DNA from: Candidatus Thorarchaeota archaeon
GTDB lineage: Archaea; Asgardarchaeota; Thorarchaeia; Thorarchaeales; Thorarchaeaceae
Length of the DNA stretch: 5,630 nucleotides
Reading direction: 5' to 3'
Assembly: GCA_020355105.1 (NCBI GenBank)
Contig: CP070658.1
Coordinates: 2,225,163 to 2,230,792, forward strand
Numbering within the stretch: the stretch's first letter is position 1; each line of letters opens with the position of its first letter. Below are positions 1 through 5,308 of the stretch, in pieces. A model generated the notes under the pieces. That model had not been told where the DNA came from. It saw only the letters and a program-made list of their open reading frames with translations, and searched no databases. A program made the translations under genes and the position numbers.

Positions 1-501
1 GAGGTCCTGTTCGTCGACTCTGGCTACGACGAACAAGTTGTCGGCGGTCGCCATGGAGAGCAGGGTTTCCCTATCCAGACCAGGATGCGTATCTATGATT
101 AGATAGTCTAAATCCTTGACGCGTACTACCTCATTGAATCCGTTCTTCAGATCTGAAACTTCGTAGCCTTCTCTCAGGATCCTAGTAATGTCTGCGGCAG
201 TCATCGAACTTGGAATCAGGAACAGATTCCCTGTATCGATGCTTGAGAACTCCTTCCTCGTGGTCAGGTCTATGCAAGCATCGGCGATATCACACTCCCC
301 TCTCAGGTAGTCGTTCAATGTGCGCTTCATCTTCTCTCTGCCCAGTCCAAAAATCACGTGAATACCTGGAGAAGCCATGTCTGTATCCATAACAGCTACA
401 CGTTTTCCATTCAGGGCCGCTATAGTAGCCAGATTGGCGGAGATGTTAGATTTCCCAGTTCCACCTCTGAAACTATGTATGCTCACTATCTTTGAACCCA
501 T
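1..501 (-). CDS. MinD/ParA-family P-loop ATPase, N-terminal part (runs off left edge)
   Basis: The frame from ATG at 501 is open for 167 codons to the window edge, so the C-terminus is missing. It shows the three marks of the MinD/ParA/Mrp ATPase fold. The deviant Walker A is at residues 11-19 (FRGGTGKSN), switch I/A' at 37-46 (AVMDTDMASPG region, Asp-x-Asp), and Walker B at 133-139 (YLIIDTH) followed by PGL. Family members bind ATP, dimerise and usually act at the membrane or nucleoid to position or activate a partner. The signature lysine that normally begins KGGxGK is arginine here. The start is well set: two in-frame TGA codons lie just upstream and a GGTGAT Shine-Dalgarno sits 5 nt before ATG. 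The upstream gene on the same strand encodes a longin-like protein. The cargo or partner cannot be told, and the protein could belong to a MinD-like group other than cell-division MinD. Confidence 0.9.
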   Translation of the reverse strand, partial: MGSKIVSIHSFRGGTGKSNISANLATIAALNGKRVAVMDTDMASPGIHVIFGLGREKMKRTLNDYLRGECDIADACIDLTTRKEFSSIDTGNLFLIPSSMTAADITRILREGYEVSDLKNGFNEVVRVKDLDYLIIDTHPGLDRETLLSMATADNLFVVARVDEQDL

Positions 502-506
502 GACTC

Positions 507-512
507 ATCACC
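507..512 (-). promoter_or_regulatory. Shine-Dalgarno site of the MinD/ParA-like gene
   Basis: On the minus strand GGTGAT lies 5 nt before the ATG at 501 and matches the core of the archaeal anti-SD complement GGAGGTGATC. It also overlaps in-frame TGA stops, so translation cannot start further upstream in this frame. Confidence 0.7.
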
Positions 513-586
513 GAGCATCTCCAGCATCACGAACCAATCAATTGTACATGAAACGCTGGATGTGTGTTGAAAAGGAATTCAGCATC

Positions 587-595
587 TTATAATTT
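587..595 (-). promoter_or_regulatory. Possible TATA box for the MinD/ParA-like gene
   Basis: Minus-strand AAATTATAA lies in the 113-bp gap between the longin-like gene and the ATPase gene. It would place a transcript start near 565 and give a leader of about 60 nt. AT-rich matches of this kind are common, so the ATPase could equally be co-transcribed with the longin-like gene. Confidence 0.3.
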
Positions 596-599
596 CTGT

Positions 600-614
600 C
601 CGGACCTTGTCCGG
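600..614. repeat. Perfect 6-bp inverted repeat next to a stop codon
   Basis: CCGGAC (600-605), a 3-nt loop, and GTCCGG (609-614) form a tight GC-rich hairpin directly after the TAA (615-617) of the longin-like gene. Read on the minus strand it is not followed by a T-tract, so it does not look like a standard terminator. It could stabilise the 3' end of that transcript or be a protein site upstream of the ATPase promoter. A match of this length can also arise by chance. Confidence 0.35.
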
Positions 615-1502
615 TTAGTCCATGACATCGACAAGCTTCCATTCAACCTGCTCGCCTAGCTTTGAGAGCACCTCATGAAGACGCTCGGATGTTACACCTA
701 GCTTTTCACTAACCTCTGCCAGAGCACGGGAACCATCACAGAGCGGCATTGCTCGCTTCAAGAGTTGGTACTCTTTCTCAGGAAGACCAACGAGACTAAG
801 ATAGGCGTCGAACCTTTCATCTGCTCCCTTGATTTCGGGGCACATCCTTGAGATCCTCAAGACTCCCCAGATTGCCAGATACTCAACTGCCTCCTGCACT
901 GCATTTTCTTCAATTCCGAGTCTCTCACCAATATCGTAGATGGAGCTCTCTCCGTCTATTGTTTCAAGAATCTTGTTCCCAACCCCACCAAAGTCACGGT
1001 GGTACTGGTCCAAGAGTCCATGAGAAATGGATGCCAGATTAGAGATGTCTCCTTTCATTGAAGGTACGACGAACGAACTCAGACTTGAGGTTGTCTTCAG
1101 GACCCCTTCGTAGTATTTGAGAGAGATTTCGACCTCCTCCTTGAAGTCAGCAAAGAGACTCTCAAGTGGAACGTCCATCTCTACTTCTACTGAGTATCGA
1201 TTCATGAACTTACGACTGAGATCTCTCAGGACCGCCCTGAGGACTTTCTTGGGGGCATCGGCGTCGGCAAGAAAGATGAATATGACATCTGATTCAGCCT
1301 GTTCATACATTACCTCGGACCCTTCAAAAGCAAGACTCTGAACTGACCGTTCACCGAACTCTGACGCGAACGAGGTTATCGCTGTTAGAAAGCCTGACAG
1401 TAGCTGGTCAAGCTTCCGCGAGCCATCTGGTGAATAATGGAAAATGGGGATTCCTCCAGGAGTTATGACCATGAACTCATTCACTTGGAGTCGTCCAGAC
1501 AA
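615..1502 (-). CDS. Longin-like domain protein with two winged-helix-like modules
   Basis: The product has 295 residues with no signal peptide or membrane helix, so it is probably cytoplasmic. Residues 8-130 read as a longin/roadblock-type domain. It opens with a strand and turn (NEFMVITPGGIPIFHYS), followed by an amphipathic helix, further strands (VMYEQAESDVIFIFLAD) and a long helix (PKKVLRAVLRDLSRKFMNRY). Similar N-termini are frequent in Asgard archaeal proteins thought to act with small GTPases. Residues 175-220 (NKILETIDGESSIYDIGERLG, then a recognition-like helix and IWGVLRI) and 243-293 resemble two winged-helix modules, which could bind DNA or protein. The chosen start is TTG: a TGA codon immediately precedes it, and GGAGAG lies 7 nt upstream. 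GTG at 1484 or ATG at 1472 would shorten or spoil the first strand. The gene lies head to head with the MFS-HhH gene and upstream of the ATPase gene. Domain calls come from pattern reading, and the function is unknown. Confidence 0.82.
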   Translation of the reverse strand: MSGRLQVNEFMVITPGGIPIFHYSPDGSRKLDQLLSGFLTAITSFASEFGERSVQSLAFEGSEVMYEQAESDVIFIFLADADAPKKVLRAVLRDLSRKFMNRYSVEVEMDVPLESLFADFKEEVEISLKYYEGVLKTTSSLSSFVVPSMKGDISNLASISHGLLDQYHRDFGGVGNKILETIDGESSIYDIGERLGIEENAVQEAVEYLAIWGVLRISRMCPEIKGADERFDAYLSLVGLPEKEYQLLKRAMPLCDGSRALAEVSEKLGVTSERLHEVLSKLGEQVEWKLVDVMD

Positions 1503-1509
1503 TCATCTT

Positions 1510-1515
1510 CTCTCC
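1510..1515 (-). promoter_or_regulatory. Shine-Dalgarno site supporting the TTG start
   Basis: Minus-strand GGAGAG stands 7 nt before the TTG at 1502. No comparably good site precedes the alternative GTG (1484) or ATG (1472), so this motif decides the start. Confidence 0.55.
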
Positions 1516-1540
1516 ATTGAAAATCGTCGGGGCACTGTTC

Positions 1541-1548
1541 AATTTAAG
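1541..1548 (-). promoter_or_regulatory. Probable TATA box for the longin-like gene
   Basis: Minus-strand CTTAAATT sits about 40 nt before the TTG start. Archaeal spacing of about 26 nt puts transcription start near 1519, leaving a short leader of about 17 nt that still contains the GGAGAG ribosome site. The geometry is consistent, but the box itself is only a moderate match. Confidence 0.4.
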
Positions 1549-1604
1549 GTATCCCGTACCTCCGGCCAAGCATATGTCAAAGATCTGGAACAAACCCGAA
1601 AGGT

Positions 1605-1612
1605 CCATATTC
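1605..1612 (+). promoter_or_regulatory. Possible TATA-like element for the MFS-HhH gene
   Basis: CCATATTC lies about 38 nt before the ATG at 1647. It would start transcription near 1634, just upstream of the AGGTG ribosome site and inside the longer reading frame that begins at 1632. An alternative is CATATG at 1571-1576. Both are weak matches. Confidence 0.22.
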
Positions 1613-1636
1613 TGTTGGCTGCGGTCAGACAATGGC

Positions 1637-1641
1637 AGGTG
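1637..1641 (+). promoter_or_regulatory. Shine-Dalgarno site deciding the MFS-HhH start
   Basis: AGGTG (in AGGTGGAG) lies 5 nt before the ATG at 1647 and matches the archaeal anti-SD core. The in-frame ATG at 1632 has no purine-rich site upstream, so 1647 is preferred. The difference is five residues. Confidence 0.55.
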
Positions 1642-1646
1642 GAGAA

Positions 1647-3242
1647 ATGCTTGAGTACCGGGAATTCCCTCTTAGGACTGCGTCGTACTACCTGTTGTAT
1701 TCTCCATTCGTTGCCTACTGCATGTTTGTCATAAGCCAACTGGTTTCTGGAACCTTCTTCTCCAATCCGGGTGTTGATCATCCACTTCTTCTCGGCTTGG
1801 GCCTGGTCATCGGTGTAGGTGCCATGTTCCTAGGCGGCGCCGTCGTAGACCGAACTCGCAGGGGCCAGCTTTTCCTTTTCACGTCGGCAATGGTGCCGCT
1901 GTTCCTAGCTGTCTATGTGAACTACTTGGGATTCCCACTATCTGAATCCCCCAACTTAGAAACCCTCTTCACTCTAGTTCTCTTCGCGGGACTAGCAAGC
2001 GCAATGGTCTGCTGGAGCGTCCTACTTAATCAGACCGTTGTGGTCCGATACCGCGGCCGGATTGTTGCGGCCTTCTTTTCATTTAGCATCATCATATACA
2101 CGGTCCTTGCTAGCTTGAGTGAGCTAAGTGTACCACTCTACTTTCTAGGGATTCCTTTTCCAGAAATCATTGGAATCGTATCCCTTGTTATTGGAGTTTC
2201 GACAAGGCCATGGAGATGGAAGCTTCATCCCCTTGCAGTCAATGATAGTGCAAGGAGATACTTCGGTCCAATGATTCTACTTCTAGCAGCATACATACTC
2301 TGGTACTTCTCAACCGCAATGCGCATCGAGAAGCTGTTCGAGGACTTCTCGACAGAATCGTATATGCCCTTGGTGGAACACTCAGGACTTGGAGTATTCC
2401 ATCTTCTCTTCATGGTCCTGGGAGTGGTAGTCGCGGGAGTTCTTGCAGATGCGCGAGGTCGGAAGATGGCGTTCAGTACAGCAGTTCTCATCCTCGGAAA
2501 TCTCGCAATCTTCGGTGAAACGTTCTACTTCGTAGCCGGAACAGAAACGGTTCCAGAAGTCATTGTTTACTCGATCCCTCTACTTGCTTGGGAGCGATTT
2601 CTTGAGGGCTATCTTCTTGGGCTCTGCGTTCTTCTGATATGGTCTGAGCTTGGTGCGCCTCGCAGGAAAGGACTTCGACAGGCACTCATTCTCTGGTTCT
2701 ACGCCGGCTTTGTCGCACTCTTCTTCGCGGCGTACTTGGAAGTGCCTCTTGGCGGACCTCCCGTGCTCATTCGTGAACTTGGCGTGCCTTTCGCAGTGTT
2801 CCTATCTTTGGTAACGCTCTGGCGAACAGCTCCACTTCCTCAGATTCTTGGTCGAGAGATTGAGATGGAGCAGTTTGCCCTGGATATTGACCAAAGAATG
2901 GTTGCTAGGACAGTATCTGCATTTCTGGAAGAAGAGGACTTCAAGTCGATAAGAACTCAGATGGACGTAATAGATGCCGCTGAGGGACTGAGTGACAGTG
3001 AGTTCGACGATCTTCTTGGGAACGACCTTGAGAAGATACTGCCTCTGAAGAGAGTGAAAGGTATAGGACCAGCCTTGGAGCAGAAGCTTAGACGCGCCGG
3101 CTATGATTCCGCGGCACAGCTTGCTGGAGAGACCCCCAAAAGACTCTCAGAGAAGATTGAAGGCCTGGGCGAGAAGCAGGCCGAGAATATCCTGCTCAAC
3201 GCCCGTAAGGCCATCCGACAACTCAAGAGGACCAAGCGTTAG
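1647..3242 (+). CDS. MFS-type 12-TM membrane protein with C-terminal helix-hairpin-helix domain
   Basis: The product has 531 residues from the ATG with a good ribosome site. About 12 hydrophobic helices fill residues 13-392. Two copies of MFS motif A, the loop between helices 2 and 3 of each half, are visible: GGAVVDRTRRG near 63-73 and AGVLADARGRK near 263-273. This fits the two-fold pseudo-symmetry of the major facilitator superfamily. Nothing shows the substrate. After helix 12 comes a soluble, acidic tail (about 400-465). It leads to a helix-hairpin-helix unit at 467-523 with hairpins VKGIGPAL (470-477) and IEGLGEKQAENIL (504-516), and a basic end (RQLKRTKR). HhH units usually bind DNA backbone or mediate protein contacts, and one on a transporter is unusual. 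The positive-inside rule puts the tail in the cytoplasm, where it could reach DNA or RNA. The gene is divergent from the longin-like gene and convergent with mtd. It may be a transporter, a sensor or a membrane anchor. Confidence 0.88.
   Translation: MLEYREFPLRTASYYLLYSPFVAYCMFVISQLVSGTFFSNPGVDHPLLLGLGLVIGVGAMFLGGAVVDRTRRGQLFLFTSAMVPLFLAVYVNYLGFPLSESPNLETLFTLVLFAGLASAMVCWSVLLNQTVVVRYRGRIVAAFFSFSIIIYTVLASLSELSVPLYFLGIPFPEIIGIVSLVIGVSTRPWRWKLHPLAVNDSARRYFGPMILLLAAYILWYFSTAMRIEKLFEDFSTESYMPLVEHSGLGVFHLLFMVLGVVVAGVLADARGRKMAFSTAVLILGNLAIFGETFYFVAGTETVPEVIVYSIPLLAWERFLEGYLLGLCVLLIWSELGAPRRKGLRQALILWFYAGFVALFFAAYLEVPLGGPPVLIRELGVPFAVFLSLVTLWRTAPLPQILGREIEMEQFALDIDQRMVARTVSAFLEEEDFKSIRTQMDVIDAAEGLSDSEFDDLLGNDLEKILPLKRVKGIGPALEQKLRRAGYDSAAQLAGETPKRLSEKIEGLGEKQAENILLNARKAIRQLKRTKR
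3045..3215 (+). other. Helix-hairpin-helix (HhH)2-like domain within the MFS-type protein
   Basis: The encoded segment runs from LKRVKGIGPALEQKL to ENILLNARKAI. It contains two G-h-G hairpins (GIG and GLG) separated by a helix pair with a typical AGYDSAAQLAGETPKRL linker. This is the pattern of HhH_5-type domains of DNA repair and recombination proteins. It is continuous with the membrane part in one frame, with no stop or frameshift between them. Confidence 0.8.
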
Positions 3243-3334
3243 AGATTGCCTCTATTACTTCAAGTCGTCTGAGAGGGCCGTCTTTCTCTTCAACTTGCCC
3301 TTGGAGGTATGCGGAGTTCTCAGCAGAGTGTCTG

Positions 3335-3371
3335 ATCCTTTCTAAAGCTCTCTTGCTTCGTCTGAAAGGAT
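3335..3371. repeat. 8-bp inverted repeat spanning the mtd stop codon
   Basis: ATCCTTTC (3335-3342) and GAAAGGAT (3364-3371) are exact reverse complements separated by 21 nt. The left arm includes the last base of the mtd stop codon (3342-3344) and the right arm lies in its last codons. In the mtd transcript this could fold at the 3' end near the convergent boundary with the MFS-HhH gene. Inverted repeats of this length and spacing are expected a few times by chance in a window this size. Confidence 0.25.
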
Positions 3372-4121
3372 AGCTGCAATCCTCATCATCTCGTGTCCAG
3401 CAGCTACCAATGGAATGTACTTGGCAGAATCTTGTTCCACGAAGCAGCCTTTGGTTGTGACATCCGCTACAGCCTCCGATATCTTCAAAGCCGCATATGC
3501 CTTCGCAGCAGCGTATGGATTGCCGAAACCAGCGGCGGCAACAGCTTTCTCTGGAGTCACCTTCACGGTGGGCATCTTTGGCTCCTTGCCCTCCTTTAGC
3601 GAATCGATGACTGCGTGGATTTCCTCCTGGAGCAATCTCATGACTCCTGTGTTGGTCAATACGCGTATTATGTCAGAGTTGAACAGGACCATCTCAGTAG
3701 GATCAAGAAACTCCCTTCGAGCACCAATCATCGCATCCGCGTAGAGAATGAAGAACCCTTGCTTGTCAAGGACAGTCTTGACCTTCTTCTTGTCCTCTCC
3801 CTTCTTGTAGAATCCCTTTTCCGAGGGTCCATCTGATATAGTCAGTGTCGGGAGCCCAGCCTCGTGGAGCAACTCCCTGGACTTTGTTGGCCCCTTCAGA
3901 GCGGCATTAGGACTGACTGACAAGACAAGCTGAGGTTTGTAGTCTATCACCATCTTAGTTGCGTCGACACATGAATCCTCGTCAAGCTTTGCTCCGCTTG
4001 TAAAGACTCTGACTTCGAGGTCTTTCCTGTCAGCTCGCTCATCGAAAATCAGGTCGAGCAACGGAGCTGCCCCGATAGCGCCGAACTTCACAACACCTAG
4101 TTTGAAAACATCATCTGACAT
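3342..4121 (-). CDS. mtd: F420-dependent methylene-tetrahydromethanopterin dehydrogenase
   Basis: Mtd catalyses reversible hydride transfer between reduced F420 and methenyl-H4MPT, giving methylene-H4MPT, in the cytoplasmic C1 branch of methanogenesis or the archaeal Wood-Ljungdahl pathway. The 259 residues match the family along their length. The N-terminus reads KLGVVKFGAIGAAPLLDLIFDERADR (residues 7-32). The hallmark segment is at 129-146 (DAMIGARREFLDPTEMVLF), then GFGNPYAAAKAYA at 198-210, and GCFVEQDSAKYIPLVAAGHEM near the C-terminus (225-245). Length is slightly below the usual 275-285, and a lysine-rich insert-like stretch lies at 102-116. The start is ATG at 4121, where the conserved first strand begins. 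The same frame stays open to 4274, but that extension overlaps the upstream gene and is not family-like. Only a weak ribosome site (GAGATG) precedes the ATG. No other H4MPT-pathway gene is in the window. Confidence 0.95.
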   Translation of the reverse strand: MSDDVFKLGVVKFGAIGAAPLLDLIFDERADRKDLEVRVFTSGAKLDEDSCVDATKMVIDYKPQLVLSVSPNAALKGPTKSRELLHEAGLPTLTISDGPSEKGFYKKGEDKKKVKTVLDKQGFFILYADAMIGARREFLDPTEMVLFNSDIIRVLTNTGVMRLLQEEIHAVIDSLKEGKEPKMPTVKVTPEKAVAAAGFGNPYAAAKAYAALKISEAVADVTTKGCFVEQDSAKYIPLVAAGHEMMRIAAILSDEAREL

Positions 4122-4168
4122 TACTGTGCATCTCTTCAACAGTTGTTTGCGATTTTCGCCGAGTGACG

Positions 4169-4186
4169 CGGAACATAACTGTTCCG
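4169..4186. promoter_or_regulatory. Palindrome upstream of mtd, possible operator
   Basis: CGGAACA-TAAC-TGTTCCG is a perfect 7-bp inverted repeat with a 4-nt centre. It lies in the 82-bp gap between the zinc-ribbon gene stop (4204) and the mtd ATG (4121), 48 nt before the ATG. It could be a dimeric regulator site for mtd or a hairpin after the upstream gene. No T-tract follows on the minus strand, so a terminator is less likely. A chance occurrence of one such repeat per window is possible, and the placement is the main support. Confidence 0.35.
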
Positions 4187-4203
4187 GTTTCCATTGAGGT
4201 GAT

Positions 4204-5139
4204 TCACTCACCAGTGACGTCCTGGCTCTTAGAGTGATAGTAGGCGAGACCAGTTCCGCCAAGAAGGTCAGCACCCTCTAGTTCGCTTCCGCAGGTCGCA
4301 CAAGCAAACAGAATCTTCGGCTGATTAGACGCGGTGCCACACTCTTCACAGACTGGTTCAACATCCAATACGTTGAGGTCCGAAACCTTCATCGCATTCT
4401 TGCACTGGACACATTTCACCTCAGTCAAGTGATCCTCAATAACTGTCGGCGTTTCTTCCTTGCAGATGGGACAGTGCACAGTGTAGACCTTGTGTAGCTT
4501 CTGTGAGCCACACTCCGGGCACACGAGTGTGATAACAACGTCCTCGCCCCCACAGTGGCGGCAGAGAACACGGCGTCCATATGTCTTGGGTACAAGAACA
4601 CCTGCATCGACTAGATCTGTAAGGGTTCTCTGAATCTCCTCCTCGTCTTGGCCAAAATACTCAGCTGCGGCGGGGTACTTCACACGTCCTCTCAGGACAT
4701 GCTGGGGAGCAAGGGCCTCTACTCTGCCCTCATGCATGTCTTGGACAAGACGACTCACAGAGGGTTTCTGCAACAGCTCAGGACCTGATGATTCGCTAAT
4801 TAGCGTCTTTATTCTCTTGAAAGCCTGCTGGAGTTCCTTGTCCCAATCATGGGAGTCCATGTCTATTTCTCGAACAAGGCGACGGAGATTCCTCTCCACA
4901 ACGGTTGAGTCATCATCATCATCCAACAATAGGGCGATGCAGTTCGGGGTCTGCAGATAGGAGATGATCAGCCCGCGCTTCAGTTTCGTGTAACCTACTG
5001 GTGCTTCTTGATTGACACCATGACCCATGAAGATGCTTAGCGCCTCTTCACTCTTCAACGGGTCGTCCTCGGGAAAGGCTCTGCCGACCATTGGGCCGAG
5101 CGTGTCGTCCCACCATATCGAAAAGATAGCTTTGGGCAT
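4204..5139 (-). CDS. Longin-like, winged-helix and triple zinc-ribbon protein
   Basis: The 311-residue protein has no signal peptide or membrane helix. The N-terminal part (1-115) has a longin-like pattern: a first strand (AIFSIWWDDTLGPMVGRAFPE), an amphipathic helix, paired strands (KRGLIISYLQTPNCIALLL) and a long final helix (ERNLRRLVREI). An Asp run sits at 73-77. Residues 140-190 resemble a winged helix (YPAAAEYFGQDEEEIQRTL, then LVDAGVLVPKTYGRRVLC). Six CxxC pairs follow at 193, 207, 223, 243, 264 and 280 (first Cys), enough for three four-cysteine zinc sites. The array recalls the zinc-binding output domain TackOD1 described in TACK archaea, but I cannot confirm membership. Such an architecture suits a regulator or adaptor that binds nucleic acid or protein. 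GAGGT lies 6 nt before the ATG. mtd follows on the same strand, so co-transcription is possible. The function is unknown. Confidence 0.85.
   Translation of the reverse strand: MPKAIFSIWWDDTLGPMVGRAFPEDDPLKSEEALSIFMGHGVNQEAPVGYTKLKRGLIISYLQTPNCIALLLDDDDDSTVVERNLRRLVREIDMDSHDWDKELQQAFKRIKTLISESSGPELLQKPSVSRLVQDMHEGRVEALAPQHVLRGRVKYPAAAEYFGQDEEEIQRTLTDLVDAGVLVPKTYGRRVLCRHCGGEDVVITLVCPECGSQKLHKVYTVHCPICKEETPTVIEDHLTEVKCVQCKNAMKVSDLNVLDVEPVCEECGTASNQPKILFACATCGSELEGADLLGGTGLAYYHSKSQDVTGE
4291..4563 (-). other. Triple zinc-ribbon region (six CxxC motifs)
   Basis: Residues 193-283 of the encoded protein hold CRHC, CPEC, CPIC, CVQC, CEEC and CATC. Spacings between successive pairs are 10, 12, 16, 17 and 12 residues. 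Pairing them in order gives three ribbons, and all 12 ligand cysteines are intact. Confidence 0.85.
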
Positions 5140-5145
5140 GTGCAG

Positions 5146-5150
5146 ACCTC
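5146..5150 (-). promoter_or_regulatory. Shine-Dalgarno site of the zinc-ribbon gene
   Basis: Minus-strand GAGGT lies 6 nt before the ATG at 5139, fixing that start. The site is complementary to the archaeal 16S 3' end. Confidence 0.6.
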
Positions 5151-5206
5151 TATTGCAAACAATGATGCGCTGTGTCCATTTTACCGAGCCCTCTTATCAG
5201 CATTCG

Positions 5207-5215
5207 CTTTATGTA
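5207..5215 (-). promoter_or_regulatory. Possible TATA box for the zinc-ribbon gene (and mtd)
   Basis: Minus-strand TACATAAAG lies about 70 nt before the ATG at 5139 and would start transcription near 5185, leaving a leader of about 45 nt. If mtd has no promoter of its own, this would serve both genes. It is a moderate match only. Confidence 0.35.
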
Positions 5216-5253
5216 CTCGCAGTTGGACCGCACATGAGTTGTCCAGTAGCAAA

Positions 5254-5261
5254 GTATAAAA
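5254..5261 (+). promoter_or_regulatory. TATA box of the surface-protein gene
   Basis: GTATAAAA preceded by the purine-rich AGCAAA is a strong archaeal TATA/BRE pair. With usual spacing, transcription starts near 5284, about 25 nt before the ATG at 5309. This is the clearest promoter in the window. Confidence 0.6.
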
Positions 5262-5263
5262 CC

Positions 5264-5287
5264 GTGCCTCGAAGTTCGAGCGGGCAC
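5264..5287. promoter_or_regulatory. Nested palindrome between TATA box and start codon, possible operator
   Basis: CTCGAA-G-TTCGAG (5268-5280) is a perfect 6-bp dyad with a one-base centre. It is flanked by GTGC (5264-5267) and GCAC (5284-5287), which are also complementary. It starts 2 bp after the TATA box and covers the predicted transcription start near 5284, where archaeal repressors commonly block polymerase. No regulator can be named. Short dyads also occur by chance, so the placement is the argument. Confidence 0.4.
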
Positions 5288-5308
5288 TGAGCACAGTCGC
5301 AGTTCTTG

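Noticed and set aside
210..592. Two plus-strand open frames (210-392 and 377-592)
   Set aside because: The first lies wholly inside the MinD/ParA-like coding region and the second mostly does. Their products are low-complexity and Ser/Arg-rich with no recognisable motif.
1632..1646. ATG at 1632 as the start of the MFS-HhH protein
   Set aside because: It lacks a ribosome site, whereas the ATG at 1647 has AGGTG at good spacing. Only five residues differ, so it remains possible.
1539..1781. Minus-strand open frame across the divergent promoter region
   Set aside because: It overlaps the MFS-HhH start and the promoter elements and shows no domain pattern or ribosome site.
3243..3341. Terminator in the convergent gap between the MFS-HhH gene and mtd
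   Set aside because: The gap has a pyrimidine-rich stretch near 3280-3292 but no run of T residues on either strand and no strong stem, so no terminator could be assigned.
4169..4186. Likeness of GGAACA...TGTTCC to steroid-receptor response elements
   Set aside because: The spacing differs and such receptors are animal proteins, so the similarity is a coincidence of dyad sequence.
4122..4274. In-frame N-terminal extension of mtd up to an ATG at 4274
   Set aside because: It overlaps the end of the zinc-ribbon gene on the same strand, its residues do not resemble Mtd, and the conserved N-terminus begins at the ATG at 4121.
4910..4924. Short GAT repeat
   Set aside because: It simply encodes the five-Asp run of the zinc-ribbon protein and is too short to count as a repeat element.
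5264..5287. tRNA T-arm-like string (GTTCGAG) suggesting a tRNA fragment
   Set aside because: No acceptor, D or anticodon arms surround it. The symmetry is better explained as a promoter palindrome.
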